DNA of 39,128 nt from assembly GCA_938017825.1 (NCBI GenBank), contig CALIJE010000047.1, positions 1 through 39,128 on the forward strand, in the 5' to 3' direction. This DNA is from an uncultured Flavobacteriaceae bacterium. GTDB taxonomy: Bacteria; Bacteroidota; Bacteroidia; Flavobacteriales; Flavobacteriaceae. This document shows positions 8,333 through 16,956 of this stretch, piece after piece (position 1 is the stretch's first letter; every line of letters begins with the position of its first letter). The notes beneath the pieces were generated by a model. That model was given only the letters and a program-made list of their open reading frames with translations. It did not search any database and was not told the origin of the DNA. A program made the translations under genes and the position numbers.

Positions 8333-10072
8333 TCATATGACTTTGGTCACATTTGTACTATTTTGGTGCGCTATTTTATCTTGAATTTTTGTAATCGATT
8401 GGGGATCATCAAAATAGGCGACCGCCTCCTTTGTCTTTACGAAAAGGTATTCTTTTTTTAACGCGCCAATGATCCTACTTTTATATATGGTATCCCTAGT
8501 TGGGCCAATGGCCCCGGCAATATAAAATTGAAGGCCCTTGCCATGAATCGTATCGATAACCCTGGTCAAGGTTTTCGCCCCGGTAGAATCGATATATGTA
8601 ATGGCTTCGGCATTCAAGATTACCCCCTTTAAGGCGCTTCCCTTGTTCTCAATAAGTTCTAATAAATGATCTTTAAAGTAGTCGGCGTTGCCAAAATACA
8701 ACTGAGCATCAAAGCGAACGATCAGGAGGTCTTCCCTTAAAATTACCTCATCCCCAAAACGCTTTACATTCTTGTAATAGTCCGAATTTCGAATATTGCC
8801 CAAGGTGGCAAAATGTGGTCGGGAGGTCTTGTACACCATTAGCATCAAGGAGAATAGCACTCCGATAAGAATTCCTTGAGTAATACCGATAAACAATGTT
8901 GCCAAGAAGGTAATTGTCAGGACCAGAAGTTCTCCTTTACCTTGCTTCCATAATCTTTTTGGGTACGAAATGTCGATTAGGCCAAATACCGATACCATTA
9001 TGATACTAGCCAGTACCGCGTTAGGCAGATGATAAAATAGGGGTGTTAGAAAGAGTAAGGTCAGGACCACCAAAATAACACAAAAAATAGAAGCCAAATT
9101 TGTTTGAGCGCCCGACTCATTGTTAATCGCTGAACGTGAAAAACTTGCTGTAGAAATATATGATTGAAAAAAGGACCCGATCATATTGCAGGCACCCATG
9201 GCGACCAGTTCTTGATTTGGCTTTATATGATCTGTATTAGTCTTCTCTTCGATTGCCTTTCCAATAGAAATTGTTTCTAAATAGCCCACTAAGGCGATGG
9301 TCAAGGCGATGGGCCATAACAAGTTGATCTTTTCCAAGTCAATGGCAGGTATTGAAAAAGAGGGCATCCCTTGTGGCACTGAGCCTACGATATGTACCCC
9401 GTACTTTTCAAGATTAAGACTAAATACCGCAAGTATGCCTAAAAAAACTACGAGAAGTATACCTGGGATTCTCCTATTCCATTTCTTTAAAAGAACGATC
9501 AGTACAATCCCAAGGACACCCAAACCCAAATCATACAGGTTGGTATCCCCTAAACTTTGGAAGGCGTTAATAACTTGTTGGTGGAAAAAACGACTCGAAG
9601 GAATTTCGGTTCCCAGAAGATGTTTTAATTGGCTAAATATAATGATCAAGGCGGCCCCAGATGTGAACCCACTAATAACCGGTTTTGACAGAAACCGAAC
9701 CAAAAACCCCATTTGAAATACTCCTAGCAAGAATTGAATGGAGCCTACCAGGAATGCAAGAACAAGTGCCATTGCGATATAATTCTCCATTCCGGAAATG
9801 GCCAAAGTTCCAAGGCCTGCGGCTACTAAAAGTGAGTCCATCGCAACAGGACCCATTGCCACCTGGCGCGAAGTGCCCATTAATGCATAAATTACGATAG
9901 GAACAAGGGCTGCATAAAGTCCATAAACAGGAGGTAAACCCGCTATCATTGCATAGGCCATTCCCTGAGGAATCAAGATTACCGCAACTGTGAGTCCGGC
10001 GACTAAATCTTTCGGCAGATAGGCTTTTTTATACCCACTCAACCATCCTAAGAAGGGAAAGATCTTTTGCAT
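8333..10072 (-). CDS. SulP (SLC26) family anion transporter with STAS domain
   Basis: The 579-residue protein opens with the conserved SulP start (DLVAGLTVAVILIPQGMAYA, then AGLPPVYGLYAALVP) and has about ten or more membrane helices to residue ~420. A cytoplasmic STAS domain (about 440-555) includes the YIDSTGA motif near residue 495, the site that corresponds to the phosphorylated Ser of anti-sigma antagonists. SulP proteins carry sulfate, bicarbonate or other anions in symport; substrate cannot be set from sequence. The downstream CstB-like gene favours sulfate or another sulfur anion. A near-perfect promoter box lies just 4 bases before the ATG, so the gene may be transcribed separately from DUF3857 and kdsA upstream. 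Confidence 0.92.
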   Translation of the reverse strand: MQKIFPFLGWLSGYKKAYLPKDLVAGLTVAVILIPQGMAYAMIAGLPPVYGLYAALVPIVIYALMGTSRQVAMGPVAMDSLLVAAGLGTLAISGMENYIAMALVLAFLVGSIQFLLGVFQMGFLVRFLSKPVISGFTSGAALIIIFSQLKHLLGTEIPSSRFFHQQVINAFQSLGDTNLYDLGLGVLGIVLIVLLKKWNRRIPGILLVVFLGILAVFSLNLEKYGVHIVGSVPQGMPSFSIPAIDLEKINLLWPIALTIALVGYLETISIGKAIEEKTNTDHIKPNQELVAMGACNMIGSFFQSYISTASFSRSAINNESGAQTNLASIFCVILVVLTLLFLTPLFYHLPNAVLASIIMVSVFGLIDISYPKRLWKQGKGELLVLTITFLATLFIGITQGILIGVLFSLMLMVYKTSRPHFATLGNIRNSDYYKNVKRFGDEVILREDLLIVRFDAQLYFGNADYFKDHLLELIENKGSALKGVILNAEAITYIDSTGAKTLTRVIDTIHGKGLQFYIAGAIGPTRDTIYKSRIIGALKKEYLFVKTKEAVAYFDDPQSITKIQDKIAHQNSTNVTKVI

Positions 10073-10076
10073 AGAA

Positions 10077-10084
10077 CAAAGGTA
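10077..10084 (-). promoter_or_regulatory. -7 promoter box of sulP, nearly leaderless
   Basis: Minus-strand TACCTTTG matches TAnnTTTG and ends only four bases before the sulP ATG. Transcription would begin at or next to the start codon, giving a leaderless or almost leaderless mRNA. No clear TTG at -33. Confidence 0.45.
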
Positions 10085-10117
10085 GTTTAAAATCTATAAC
10101 GGCTTAGCCTGCACAAA

Positions 10118-12088
10118 TCACTCTTTTTTAAGTGCGACCAAGGTATTTTTTTGAACATTGGTCACTTGTTTAAAAAGATCCTTCAAGAATGTATAATCAC
10201 TTGCTTCGAAATAACTTCCGTTTAAGGACAGTTCAAACGAAAATGAAAGGTTGCCAGTTGTTTGGTTATGGTCAAAAAGCAATGTAGCCGCTCTGCTTTC
10301 GCCTAAGGCTACGGCAACTTTTTGTGGCAATTCATGTACCTTATAACCTTCAGGCAGTAAAATATTGATCAGGTATTTATAGGTAACCGGATAGCCAAAA
10401 TCAATAGGGTAGTTACGCTCTTCTTCTGAAAATGGATTTTCTTCAAAAAACCGAATAAAAAAAGGATTGAAATACACCATTTCATCGTCTAAAATATCGC
10501 CCATTTCAAATGAAAAGCGTTCAGAAACCATTTTTTCGCTGCTACGTTGCTTGTGCAGCTCATATTGCGTTATTTCGAAGTCACCCTCGATACTTTCTTC
10601 CATTCGCTCCAAGTATTGCTCCTCACTAGATTCTGCAATAGTCTCCCGAGTTGTAACTGCAGGGTATCCGGTAGACACCACATCAAAAACACCTTCTGCA
10701 TTCTGATTTTCCACATTAAATTTCATACTGGCTCGTATTTGGTATTTATTCTTGTCCACGGGTTTGATATCGTGCCAGTAACTCTCAGATTTAAAGTCCA
10801 TTACCCTGCCATAGTGATTTAAAACCCTAAAGGGTAGCATTCCGAAAGGTGTGTATTTATCGGTAGCATCTAGCAAATAAGTTGTACCATCGATTTCGGT
10901 CTTTGCGATGACATAGTTAAAATCAGACATGACCGGATGCGCTTTTTTAGGGAGGCCGTTTTGCCGGGTTGAAGTGAGCATCAGATTGGCTTTTATATCG
11001 GCGGCATTCAAGAGATTGATCAAGGACATATTTATTTCCCATGCATTGCCTTTTTTTGAATTAAAGGCATCTTTTACCCTGGCCTTGCCATAGGTAGAGT
11101 AGCGACCGTTCCAGGTATAATAATCTCGAACGAACTCAAAAATGTTCTTGGCCTTTTGTAAGGGGTCACCGTTAGTTAGTAAACTTTTCGGTACGTTTTT
11201 TTCAAAAAATCCTTTCTTGGTAAGTTGTTTGCCAATATCCTTGTCAGTTTTAAATTCTTTGTCGACGTCCTTCCAACTCTTGGTGTATTCATCCCTAGAG
11301 CCATCGAACTTTTGGTATACCGATAATTCAAATTCGAGTCGAGATTTATAATTTGAAGGTGCAAGCATATAGTCATCATCAGCTTTGAATGCCGGGATAT
11401 CTTTCATGACATATTTTAAGACCTCACAGTCGGCAGCCTTTGGATAGCCCGAAACATAAAAACACTCTTTTTCTATTTTAGCCTCGTTAATGTGCAGATT
11501 TAGACTGCCTATTAGGCTTCTATTGTATAAATAGTTCCCGGGGATCTTGGCATTGAATTCGCTGTATAACTTTGGTAGGTTCGACTGAAATTCCCACCCA
11601 TCTAAATTGTATAGAAAAGGGGATATGATCTTGTATTTGTATTCAATGATACTTCCCACCTTTATATTAGGAAAGGTGAATCGCTTTTCGGAGACTCTTT
11701 CGCTGAGGTCATTGGTAAAGATGTCTGCTTCGGGCACGAATGATTTTATACCATCATTATGGGTTACAGCCTTGATGTCTTTTACGCTTTCCGCAGCATT
11801 TTTAGTATGATAGGTTGCTATTGAAATATCGGCTTCATCAAAGGCTTCTTCATTTAGAATTTTTATTTTGCCATGATAAATTTTCACCAACTGAATTCGC
11901 TGATTGATTACCTCAAAATAGGTATCCCCTTTTTCATAAAGCACCACCGCGTGAGCCGATGCGTCTTTGTCGTAGGAGGCGAAGTTCTTTTCAGTTTCCG
12001 TGAGACGGCCGAAAGTACCCTGTTGTTGCGCTTCAACCGGCACTGAAAAGAGGATTAACAATAGAATGGAAACGAATTTGAAATTCAT
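10118..12088 (-). CDS. DUF3857 protein with degenerate transglutaminase-like domain
   Basis: The 656-residue protein has a signal peptide (MNFKFVSILLLILFSVPVEA, cleavage before Q21). The DUF3857 region covers about residues 50-260 (ITKAV-like KDIKAVTHNDG, FPNIKVGSIIEYKYKI). A transglutaminase-like core lies about 310-415. The catalytic Cys position reads GNAWEIN (347-353) with no Cys, the His position reads FNYVIA (390-395) with no His, while the Asp segment LDATD (406-410) is kept; the enzyme is therefore probably not an active protease or transglutaminase. Homologues are common periplasmic proteins of Bacteroidetes with no known role. The gene begins 34 bases after kdsA. Confidence 0.85.
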   Translation of the reverse strand: MNFKFVSILLLILFSVPVEAQQQGTFGRLTETEKNFASYDKDASAHAVVLYEKGDTYFEVINQRIQLVKIYHGKIKILNEEAFDEADISIATYHTKNAAESVKDIKAVTHNDGIKSFVPEADIFTNDLSERVSEKRFTFPNIKVGSIIEYKYKIISPFLYNLDGWEFQSNLPKLYSEFNAKIPGNYLYNRSLIGSLNLHINEAKIEKECFYVSGYPKAADCEVLKYVMKDIPAFKADDDYMLAPSNYKSRLEFELSVYQKFDGSRDEYTKSWKDVDKEFKTDKDIGKQLTKKGFFEKNVPKSLLTNGDPLQKAKNIFEFVRDYYTWNGRYSTYGKARVKDAFNSKKGNAWEINMSLINLLNAADIKANLMLTSTRQNGLPKKAHPVMSDFNYVIAKTEIDGTTYLLDATDKYTPFGMLPFRVLNHYGRVMDFKSESYWHDIKPVDKNKYQIRASMKFNVENQNAEGVFDVVSTGYPAVTTRETIAESSEEQYLERMEESIEGDFEITQYELHKQRSSEKMVSERFSFEMGDILDDEMVYFNPFFIRFFEENPFSEEERNYPIDFGYPVTYKYLINILLPEGYKVHELPQKVAVALGESRAATLLFDHNQTTGNLSFSFELSLNGSYFEASDYTFLKDLFKQVTNVQKNTLVALKKE

Positions 12089-12122
12089 GGTTTGGCGGTT
12101 ATGCGTACTTTCTTTTTTTGGC

Positions 12123-12944
12123 TTAAGAAAGCTGGTTTACGGTTTTACGAAGTGCGACCAAATTGGTCAATAAGTTTTTTAAATGATCGAGGTGGAGCAT
12201 ATTGGCGCCATCACTTTTGGCGGTACTAGGGTCGAAGTGCGTTTCAATAAAGAGTCCGTCTACCCCTGTGGCGATACCTGCCCTTGCAATGGTTTCGATC
12301 ATATTGGGCCTACCTCCGGTTACACCAGAAGTCTGGTTGGGCTGCTGCAAGGAGTGGGTGACATCAAGGACCACTGGGGCATAGGTTTTCATTGTTGGGA
12401 TGCCTCTAAAGTCGACGACCATATCTTGATAGCCAAACATCGTACCTCGGTCTGTGATCATCACTTGTTGGTTTCCAGAATCGGTCACTTTCTTCACGGC
12501 ATGTTGCATGCTTTCAGGCGACATAAATTGTCCTTTTTTAAGATTTACGACCTTGCCGGTATTCGCTGCGGCCACTACTAATTCTGTTTGTCGGACCAAA
12601 AAGGCGGGTATTTGCAGCACATCGACATATTCGGCGGCCATTGCAGCGTCTTTTGCCTCATGAATATCGGTCACTGTGGGCACATCGAATGTTTCAGAGA
12701 CTTTCCTCAAAATCCGTAAGGCCTTTTCATCACCTATTCCCGTGAACGAATCTACCCGGCTGCGGTTGGCCTTTTTGAAACTTCCCTTAAAAACATAGGG
12801 TATTTGAAGTTCATTGGTAATGGAAACAATATGTTCTGCAATACGAAGGGCCATGTCTTCGCCTTCAATGGCACAGGGCCCTGAAAGTAGGAAGAAGTTG
12901 TTGGCGCCAGCATGTTTTAGGTTTGGAATACGAGAAAGATCCAT
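12123..12944 (-). CDS. kdsA: 3-deoxy-8-phosphooctulonate (KDO-8-P) synthase
   Basis: KdsA condenses phosphoenolpyruvate with arabinose 5-phosphate to KDO-8-P, the precursor of the KDO sugar in lipopolysaccharide inner core. The sequence has the conserved SGPCAIEGED, FKGSFKKANRSR, VNLKKGQFMSPE, THSLQQP and IETHFDPSTAKSDGAN motifs. Cys24 in GPCAIE, the His of THS, the Glu of IETH and the Asp of KSDGAN correspond to the metal ligands of class II enzymes such as Aquifex KdsA; class I enzymes have Asn at the Cys position. The start is placed at ATG 12944 (MDLSRIPNL, 273 residues). An in-frame TTG at 12962 is rejected because it lies within the promoter box. It leads a minus-strand run with DUF3857 and sulP. 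Confidence 0.95.
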   Translation of the reverse strand: MDLSRIPNLKHAGANNFFLLSGPCAIEGEDMALRIAEHIVSITNELQIPYVFKGSFKKANRSRVDSFTGIGDEKALRILRKVSETFDVPTVTDIHEAKDAAMAAEYVDVLQIPAFLVRQTELVVAAANTGKVVNLKKGQFMSPESMQHAVKKVTDSGNQQVMITDRGTMFGYQDMVVDFRGIPTMKTYAPVVLDVTHSLQQPNQTSGVTGGRPNMIETIARAGIATGVDGLFIETHFDPSTAKSDGANMLHLDHLKNLLTNLVALRKTVNQLS

Positions 12945-12959
12945 ATCATAAAATTTACA

Positions 12960-12967
12960 CAAAGATA
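12960..12967 (-). promoter_or_regulatory. -7 promoter box of kdsA
   Basis: Minus-strand TATCTTTG is an exact TAnnTTTG match, 15 bases before the ATG at 12944. The TTG inside the box is in frame with kdsA and would give a false six-codon extension. A -33 TTG is not evident. Confidence 0.6.
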
Positions 12968-13050
12968 GTGTTTCACGCCGGTTTACTTTTTAGTTTTATA
13001 TAGCCCTCGGGTTTGATTTTGTGAAATGATAATTACCAATTCTAAAATAT

Positions 13051-13635
13051 ATGCCGAAAAAATTACTCTTCTTTTTAGTCTTGCTTGTTACGTTTAGCCT
13101 TACTGCCCAGGTTCGAAAAATTGCAGAACAAGGTAATGGTCTCTTACATTTGGAAAAGCATCAATTTAAATTCGATTTATTGTCTCCAGGAATTAGTTAT
13201 GAGTTGGGTTTATTTAGGAATCAGACGGTTTCGAGTAGTTTGGGATTGGGTTTGGCAACCTATCAAGAGGGGTTTGCCCTTGGCTTGGCTTGGAACAATA
13301 GATATCGTTATTATCATAATTTAAATCGACGTGTACGGAAAGGAAAAAATGTTGCAGGAAATTCTGGAAACTATATTGCTGCGGCCCAGGCCATCTTTTT
13401 TTCGCAATTGCGTATAGCTACGAACATTGAGGGCCCCAGTGATTTCAATGTTGGTTTTTATGGTTTGGCCTATGGTATACAGCGCACTTACCCCAAAGGA
13501 TTAAGTTTTACAGCTGAACTGGGAGCCGGCTACTATAGAGGTGATGGTGTAGATTCTGGCTACGGACCATTGATTGGACTCAATATTGGCTGGACACCTA
13601 AGAAGCGAAAGTCAAAGAATCCCACTTTTGAATAA
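13051..13635 (+). CDS. Secreted barrel-like protein, first of a tandem paralogous pair
   Basis: The 194-residue protein has a signal peptide (MPKKLLFFLVLLVTFSLTAQ) and then alternating hydrophobic/aromatic beta strands, consistent with a small outer-membrane beta-barrel. It shares with the next gene the segments LSPGISYELGL, RYRYYHNLNRR, KNVAGNSGNY and YGIQRTYPKGLSF, in the same order, so the two are tandem duplicates. The charged central segment NRRVRKGKN before NVAGNSGNY would be a loop. I do not recognise a named family; outer membrane protein is an inference from composition. The C-terminus (KKRKSKNPTFE) lacks the usual final aromatic of a barrel. Confidence 0.7.
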   Translation: MPKKLLFFLVLLVTFSLTAQVRKIAEQGNGLLHLEKHQFKFDLLSPGISYELGLFRNQTVSSSLGLGLATYQEGFALGLAWNNRYRYYHNLNRRVRKGKNVAGNSGNYIAAAQAIFFSQLRIATNIEGPSDFNVGFYGLAYGIQRTYPKGLSFTAELGAGYYRGDGVDSGYGPLIGLNIGWTPKKRKSKNPTFE

Positions 13636-13698
13636 GGATATAAACAAGTTTGGTGTGGTTTTTGAGTTACCCGATAAAACTAATTTGATTTGTGGTCT

Positions 13699-14235
13699 AT
13701 GAAAAGTAACCTATTTTATGCGATGGTTTTATGTTCGGTAATTGGGGCCGCACAAACGACTAAGAATGTTGAGAACGGACTATTTAAGGTAAATGCCTTA
13801 GCTCCAGGTGTTTCATATGAATTAGGCGTTGGTGTCAATGCAACCTTGAATTTCGATTTTTTGATAGGCATAGAAATTGAAGGCGGTTCTCGACGTAGTA
13901 CCTCCGTAGAATTGTTTCCAGCAGTTGGTGCCGAATATCGGTATTTTCATAATTTGAATAAACGACGCGCTGCCAATAAAAATATTGCAGGCAACAGTGG
14001 AAACTATTTCGGTGGTATCAGCCGTTTATTGGTAAGAGCACCCCTACTAGGCAATTTGGAATATGACGAACCCATTTCCTATCATACCGCTCTGTTTTAT
14101 GGCATTCAACGAACCTATTCGAAAGGTTTTTACTTTTCGGTTCAGGCAGGGCCCGGACTTTTTTTCAATGATGATGTAAATGCCGGTCTTTTCCTAAGTG
14201 GTAAATTAGGCTGGATTCTTCGCAAGAGAAAATAA
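13699..14235 (+). CDS. Secreted barrel-like protein, second of the tandem paralogous pair
   Basis: The 178-residue protein begins MKSNLFYAMVLCSVIGAAQ, a signal peptide ending AAQ. The frame can be extended three codons to a TTG at 13690, but the ATG at 13699 gives a normal signal sequence. It parallels the previous protein: LAPGVSYELGV, EYRYFHNLNKRR, KNIAGNSGNYFGG and YGIQRTYSKGFYF. Aromatic strands and glycine-rich turns suggest a beta-barrel in the outer membrane. It begins 63 bases after its paralogue and ends just before the typA promoter. Function is unknown; duplication may reflect a pair of related pores or surface proteins. Confidence 0.7.
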   Translation: MKSNLFYAMVLCSVIGAAQTTKNVENGLFKVNALAPGVSYELGVGVNATLNFDFLIGIEIEGGSRRSTSVELFPAVGAEYRYFHNLNKRRAANKNIAGNSGNYFGGISRLLVRAPLLGNLEYDEPISYHTALFYGIQRTYSKGFYFSVQAGPGLFFNDDVNAGLFLSGKLGWILRKRK

Positions 14236-14302
14236 ATTAACTCTCTCAAAATCAATAGAATAAAAATAATATAAGTATGGCTGAATGCGAAGAAAATAGC
14301 AG

Positions 14303-14310
14303 TATCTTTG
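14303..14310 (+). promoter_or_regulatory. -7 promoter box of typA
   Basis: TATCTTTG matches TAnnTTTG exactly and ends 18 bases before the typA ATG at 14329. The in-frame TTG at 14308 is part of this box and is not the start codon. It is identical in sequence to the kdsA box. Confidence 0.6.
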
Positions 14311-14328
14311 CACGCTGAAAACAAGACT

Positions 14329-16128
14329 ATGTCTATTACAAAGAATATTGCCATCATTGCCCACGTAGATCACGGGAAGACCACCTTGGTCGATAAGATT
14401 ATGTTCCATTGCCAGTTATTCCGTGATAACGAGAATACGGGCGAACTTATTTTGGACAATAACGATCTTGAACGCGAGCGTGGAATCACGATTACCTCAA
14501 AAAACGTTTCCGTTGTTTATAAAGACACGAAAATTAACATTATCGACACTCCTGGTCACGCCGATTTTGGAGGTGAAGTAGAGCGCGTTTTAAATATGGC
14601 CGATGGCGTTCTGCTATTGGTCGATGCCTTTGAAGGCCCAATGCCGCAAACTAGGTTTGTACTGCAAAAGGCAATAGATCTTGGTCTTAAACCATGCGTG
14701 GTCATCAACAAGGTAGATAAAGAAAATTGTACGCCTGAAGAGGTACATGAAAAAGTGTTTGATCTCATGTTCGAATTGGGAGCCGAGGAATGGCAGTTGG
14801 ATTTTCCTGTTGTTTATGGTTCCGCCAAGCACAATTGGATGAGTGATGATTGGCAGAACGAAACCCAAAATATTGAACCACTTTTGGATATGGTCATTGA
14901 GCATATTCCAGTTTTTGAGCCAAAAGAGGGGAATACCCAAATGTTGATTACCTCGTTGGATTATTCCTCTTTTACAGGAAGAATAGCCATTGGTAGGTTA
15001 ACACGAGGGTCCTTAAGGGAAGGACAACAGATTTCTTTGGTGAAAAGAGATGGCAGCATCGTAAAATCTAAAATTAAGGAGCTCTTTACATTTGAAGGAC
15101 TCGGCCGCAAGAAGGTAAAGGAAGTCGCCACAGGAGACATATGTGCTTTAGTGGGTGTTGAAGGCTTCGAAATAGGGGATACAGTTGCAGATATTGAATC
15201 TCCAGAAGGTCTAAAGACCATTGCAATCGATGAACCTACGATGAGCATGTTGTTCACTATTAATGATAGTCCGTTTTTTGGTCAGGATGGTAAGTTCGTT
15301 ACATCTAGGCATATTAAAGAGCGTTTGGAGCGAGAGCTTGAAAAGAATTTGGCCTTACGTGTCAACGAAACAGATAGTGCCGATAAGTTCTTGGTTTTTG
15401 GCCGGGGGGTATTGCACCTATCCGTTTTGATTGAGACGATGCGACGTGAAGGTTACGAATTGCAGATTGGGCAACCACAGGTGATCATTAAGGAAATTGA
15501 TGGTGTTAAGTGCGAGCCAATGGAGCATTTGACCATCGACCTTCCTGAAACCGTTTCAGGGAAGGCTGTTGAGATGGTTTCGATTCGCAAGGGGGAGATG
15601 ACTAGTATGGAGGCCAAGGGTGACCGTATGTTGTGTGAATTCAATATTCCATCAAGGGGAATTATTGGCTTACGTAACCAATTGCTCACTGCCACAGCAG
15701 GTGAAGCGATTATGGCACACCGCTTTATGGAATACCAACCTATGAAAGGCGATATTCCTCAAAGGCAAAACGGTTCATTGGTTTCTATGGAAAAAGGGAA
15801 GGCCATTCCCTATTCGATCGACAAACTTCAGGATAGAGGTAAATTTTTCGTCGACCCTGGTGAGGATATTTACGAGGGTCAGGTAATCGGTGAAAATTCT
15901 CGTGGCGATGATATGACGATCAATATTACGAAGACCAAAAAATTATCAAATGTACGTTCTGCAGGAGCTGATGATAAGGCCAAAATTGTGCCGGCCATTA
16001 AGTTTTCGCTAGAAGAGGCTTTGGAGTATATACAAAAAGATGAGTATGTTGAAGTCACTCCAAAACATTTACGCTTGCGAAAAATTTTCTTGACCGAAGT
16101 GGAACGAAAGCGAAATAAAATGGTTTAA
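14329..16128 (+). CDS. typA: Translational GTPase TypA/BipA
   Basis: TypA is a ribosome-binding GTPase of the EF-G superfamily that helps 50S assembly and translation under stress. The GTPase motifs are intact: AHVDHGKTT (G1), RGITIT (G2), DTPGHADFGGE (G3) and NKVDK (G4). EF-G-like domains follow, and the C-terminal TypA-specific region includes GEDIYEGQVIGENSRGDDM and ends with HLRLRKIFLTEVERKR. With start at ATG 14329 (MSITKNIAIIAHVD) the length is 599 residues, as expected for the family. A TTG seven codons upstream is rejected because it sits in the promoter box. A strong terminator follows 19 bases after the stop. Confidence 0.97.
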   Translation: MSITKNIAIIAHVDHGKTTLVDKIMFHCQLFRDNENTGELILDNNDLERERGITITSKNVSVVYKDTKINIIDTPGHADFGGEVERVLNMADGVLLLVDAFEGPMPQTRFVLQKAIDLGLKPCVVINKVDKENCTPEEVHEKVFDLMFELGAEEWQLDFPVVYGSAKHNWMSDDWQNETQNIEPLLDMVIEHIPVFEPKEGNTQMLITSLDYSSFTGRIAIGRLTRGSLREGQQISLVKRDGSIVKSKIKELFTFEGLGRKKVKEVATGDICALVGVEGFEIGDTVADIESPEGLKTIAIDEPTMSMLFTINDSPFFGQDGKFVTSRHIKERLERELEKNLALRVNETDSADKFLVFGRGVLHLSVLIETMRREGYELQIGQPQVIIKEIDGVKCEPMEHLTIDLPETVSGKAVEMVSIRKGEMTSMEAKGDRMLCEFNIPSRGIIGLRNQLLTATAGEAIMAHRFMEYQPMKGDIPQRQNGSLVSMEKGKAIPYSIDKLQDRGKFFVDPGEDIYEGQVIGENSRGDDMTINITKTKKLSNVRSAGADDKAKIVPAIKFSLEEALEYIQKDEYVEVTPKHLRLRKIFLTEVERKRNKMV

Positions 16129-16146
16129 TGACCAAATAAGATGCAT

Positions 16147-16184
16147 AAAGCCCCGATTCTGAGAATTCAGCTTCGGGGCTTTTT
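16147..16184. terminator. Bidirectional terminator between typA and the ROK kinase gene
   Basis: Arms AAAGCCCCGA (16147-16156) and TCGGGGCTTT (16173-16182) form a 10-bp stem, followed by T's on the plus strand; the A-rich left side gives a U run on the minus strand. It can serve both convergent genes. Confidence 0.85.
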
Positions 16185-16195
16185 ATATTTACAGT

Positions 16196-16945
16196 TTATC
16201 CTTTTGGCATTTCATGTACCGCAGCGGCAGCAGCTCCAATGATACCTGCATGGTTGCGCAGTTTTGCAGGTTCTACAGGCGTATCTATTTTTATACAATT
16301 CTTATATTCTTCAAAATCTTTCGATGCACCACCGCCTAGGATAATATGATCTGGTGCTATGATCAGGTCAACATATTCAAGAAATGTATTAAAACGTTTG
16401 CCCCATTTTTGATAGGTTAGTCCTTCGCGTTCTTTGGCAGAATCGGCAGCCCAAAGCTCAATCTTCGGATATTTTTTATAGGGTATTTGACCCAATTCGA
16501 AATTCGGAATAAGCTCTCCGTTCAAAAAAGCCCCACTTCCCAATCCGGTACCGATGGTAATCATTAAAACAAGTCCCTTTTTGTCTTTTCCAATGCCGTA
16601 ATTCATCGTAGCGAATCCTGCAGCATCAGCATCGTTCACAACAGTTACCGGTAATTGCGTTGCGGTTTCAAACAATTCTTTGACGTTACAATTCAGCCAT
16701 TTTTTGTGAAGGTTGCCTGGTGATTTGCAGATTCCTTTTTTTATGACCGTTGGGAAGCCTACGCCGATTGGTCCTTTGTGGTCAAAGTGTTTCACAAGCT
16801 GGGCCACAACCTCTGCCATGGGCTTTGGTTTACGAGATTCAGGCGTGGGTATGCGAAAACGTTTTGTCAGCATTTCACCGGTTTCCGAATCAACCAAAGC
16901 ACCCTTCATTCCAGATCCGCCAATATCGATACCAAGTACTTTCAT
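16196..16945 (-). CDS. ppgK: ROK-family sugar kinase, polyphosphate-glucokinase-like
   Basis: The 249-residue protein begins MKVLGIDIGGSGMKGALVD, the phosphate-binding start of ROK kinases, followed by PTPESRKP, GPIGVGFPTVIKKG, SPGNLHKKWLNCNV, VVNDADAAG and TIGTGLGSGAF. The pattern PT-P, GxGFPxV, xNxxKxW and the lack of the ROK zinc motif CxCGxxGC match polyphosphate glucokinases, which phosphorylate glucose from polyphosphate and/or ATP to glucose 6-phosphate. Length is that of PPGK. Start is set at ATG 16945; the frame could extend 42 codons further to 17071, but that segment reads through the divergent promoter region and has no family similarity. It is divergent from a Gfo/Idh/MocA oxidoreductase. 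Confidence 0.85.
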   Translation of the reverse strand: MKVLGIDIGGSGMKGALVDSETGEMLTKRFRIPTPESRKPKPMAEVVAQLVKHFDHKGPIGVGFPTVIKKGICKSPGNLHKKWLNCNVKELFETATQLPVTVVNDADAAGFATMNYGIGKDKKGLVLMITIGTGLGSGAFLNGELIPNFELGQIPYKKYPKIELWAADSAKEREGLTYQKWGKRFNTFLEYVDLIIAPDHIILGGGASKDFEEYKNCIKIDTPVEPAKLRNHAGIIGAAAAAVHEMPKG

Positions 16946-16956
16946 TAGAATAAGTA

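Noticed and set aside
9297-9716. 139-codon plus-strand frame
   Set aside because: Antisense to sulP; no family similarity, hydrophobic codons of the transporter explain it.
12183-12581. 132-codon plus-strand frame
   Set aside because: Antisense to the conserved kdsA gene.
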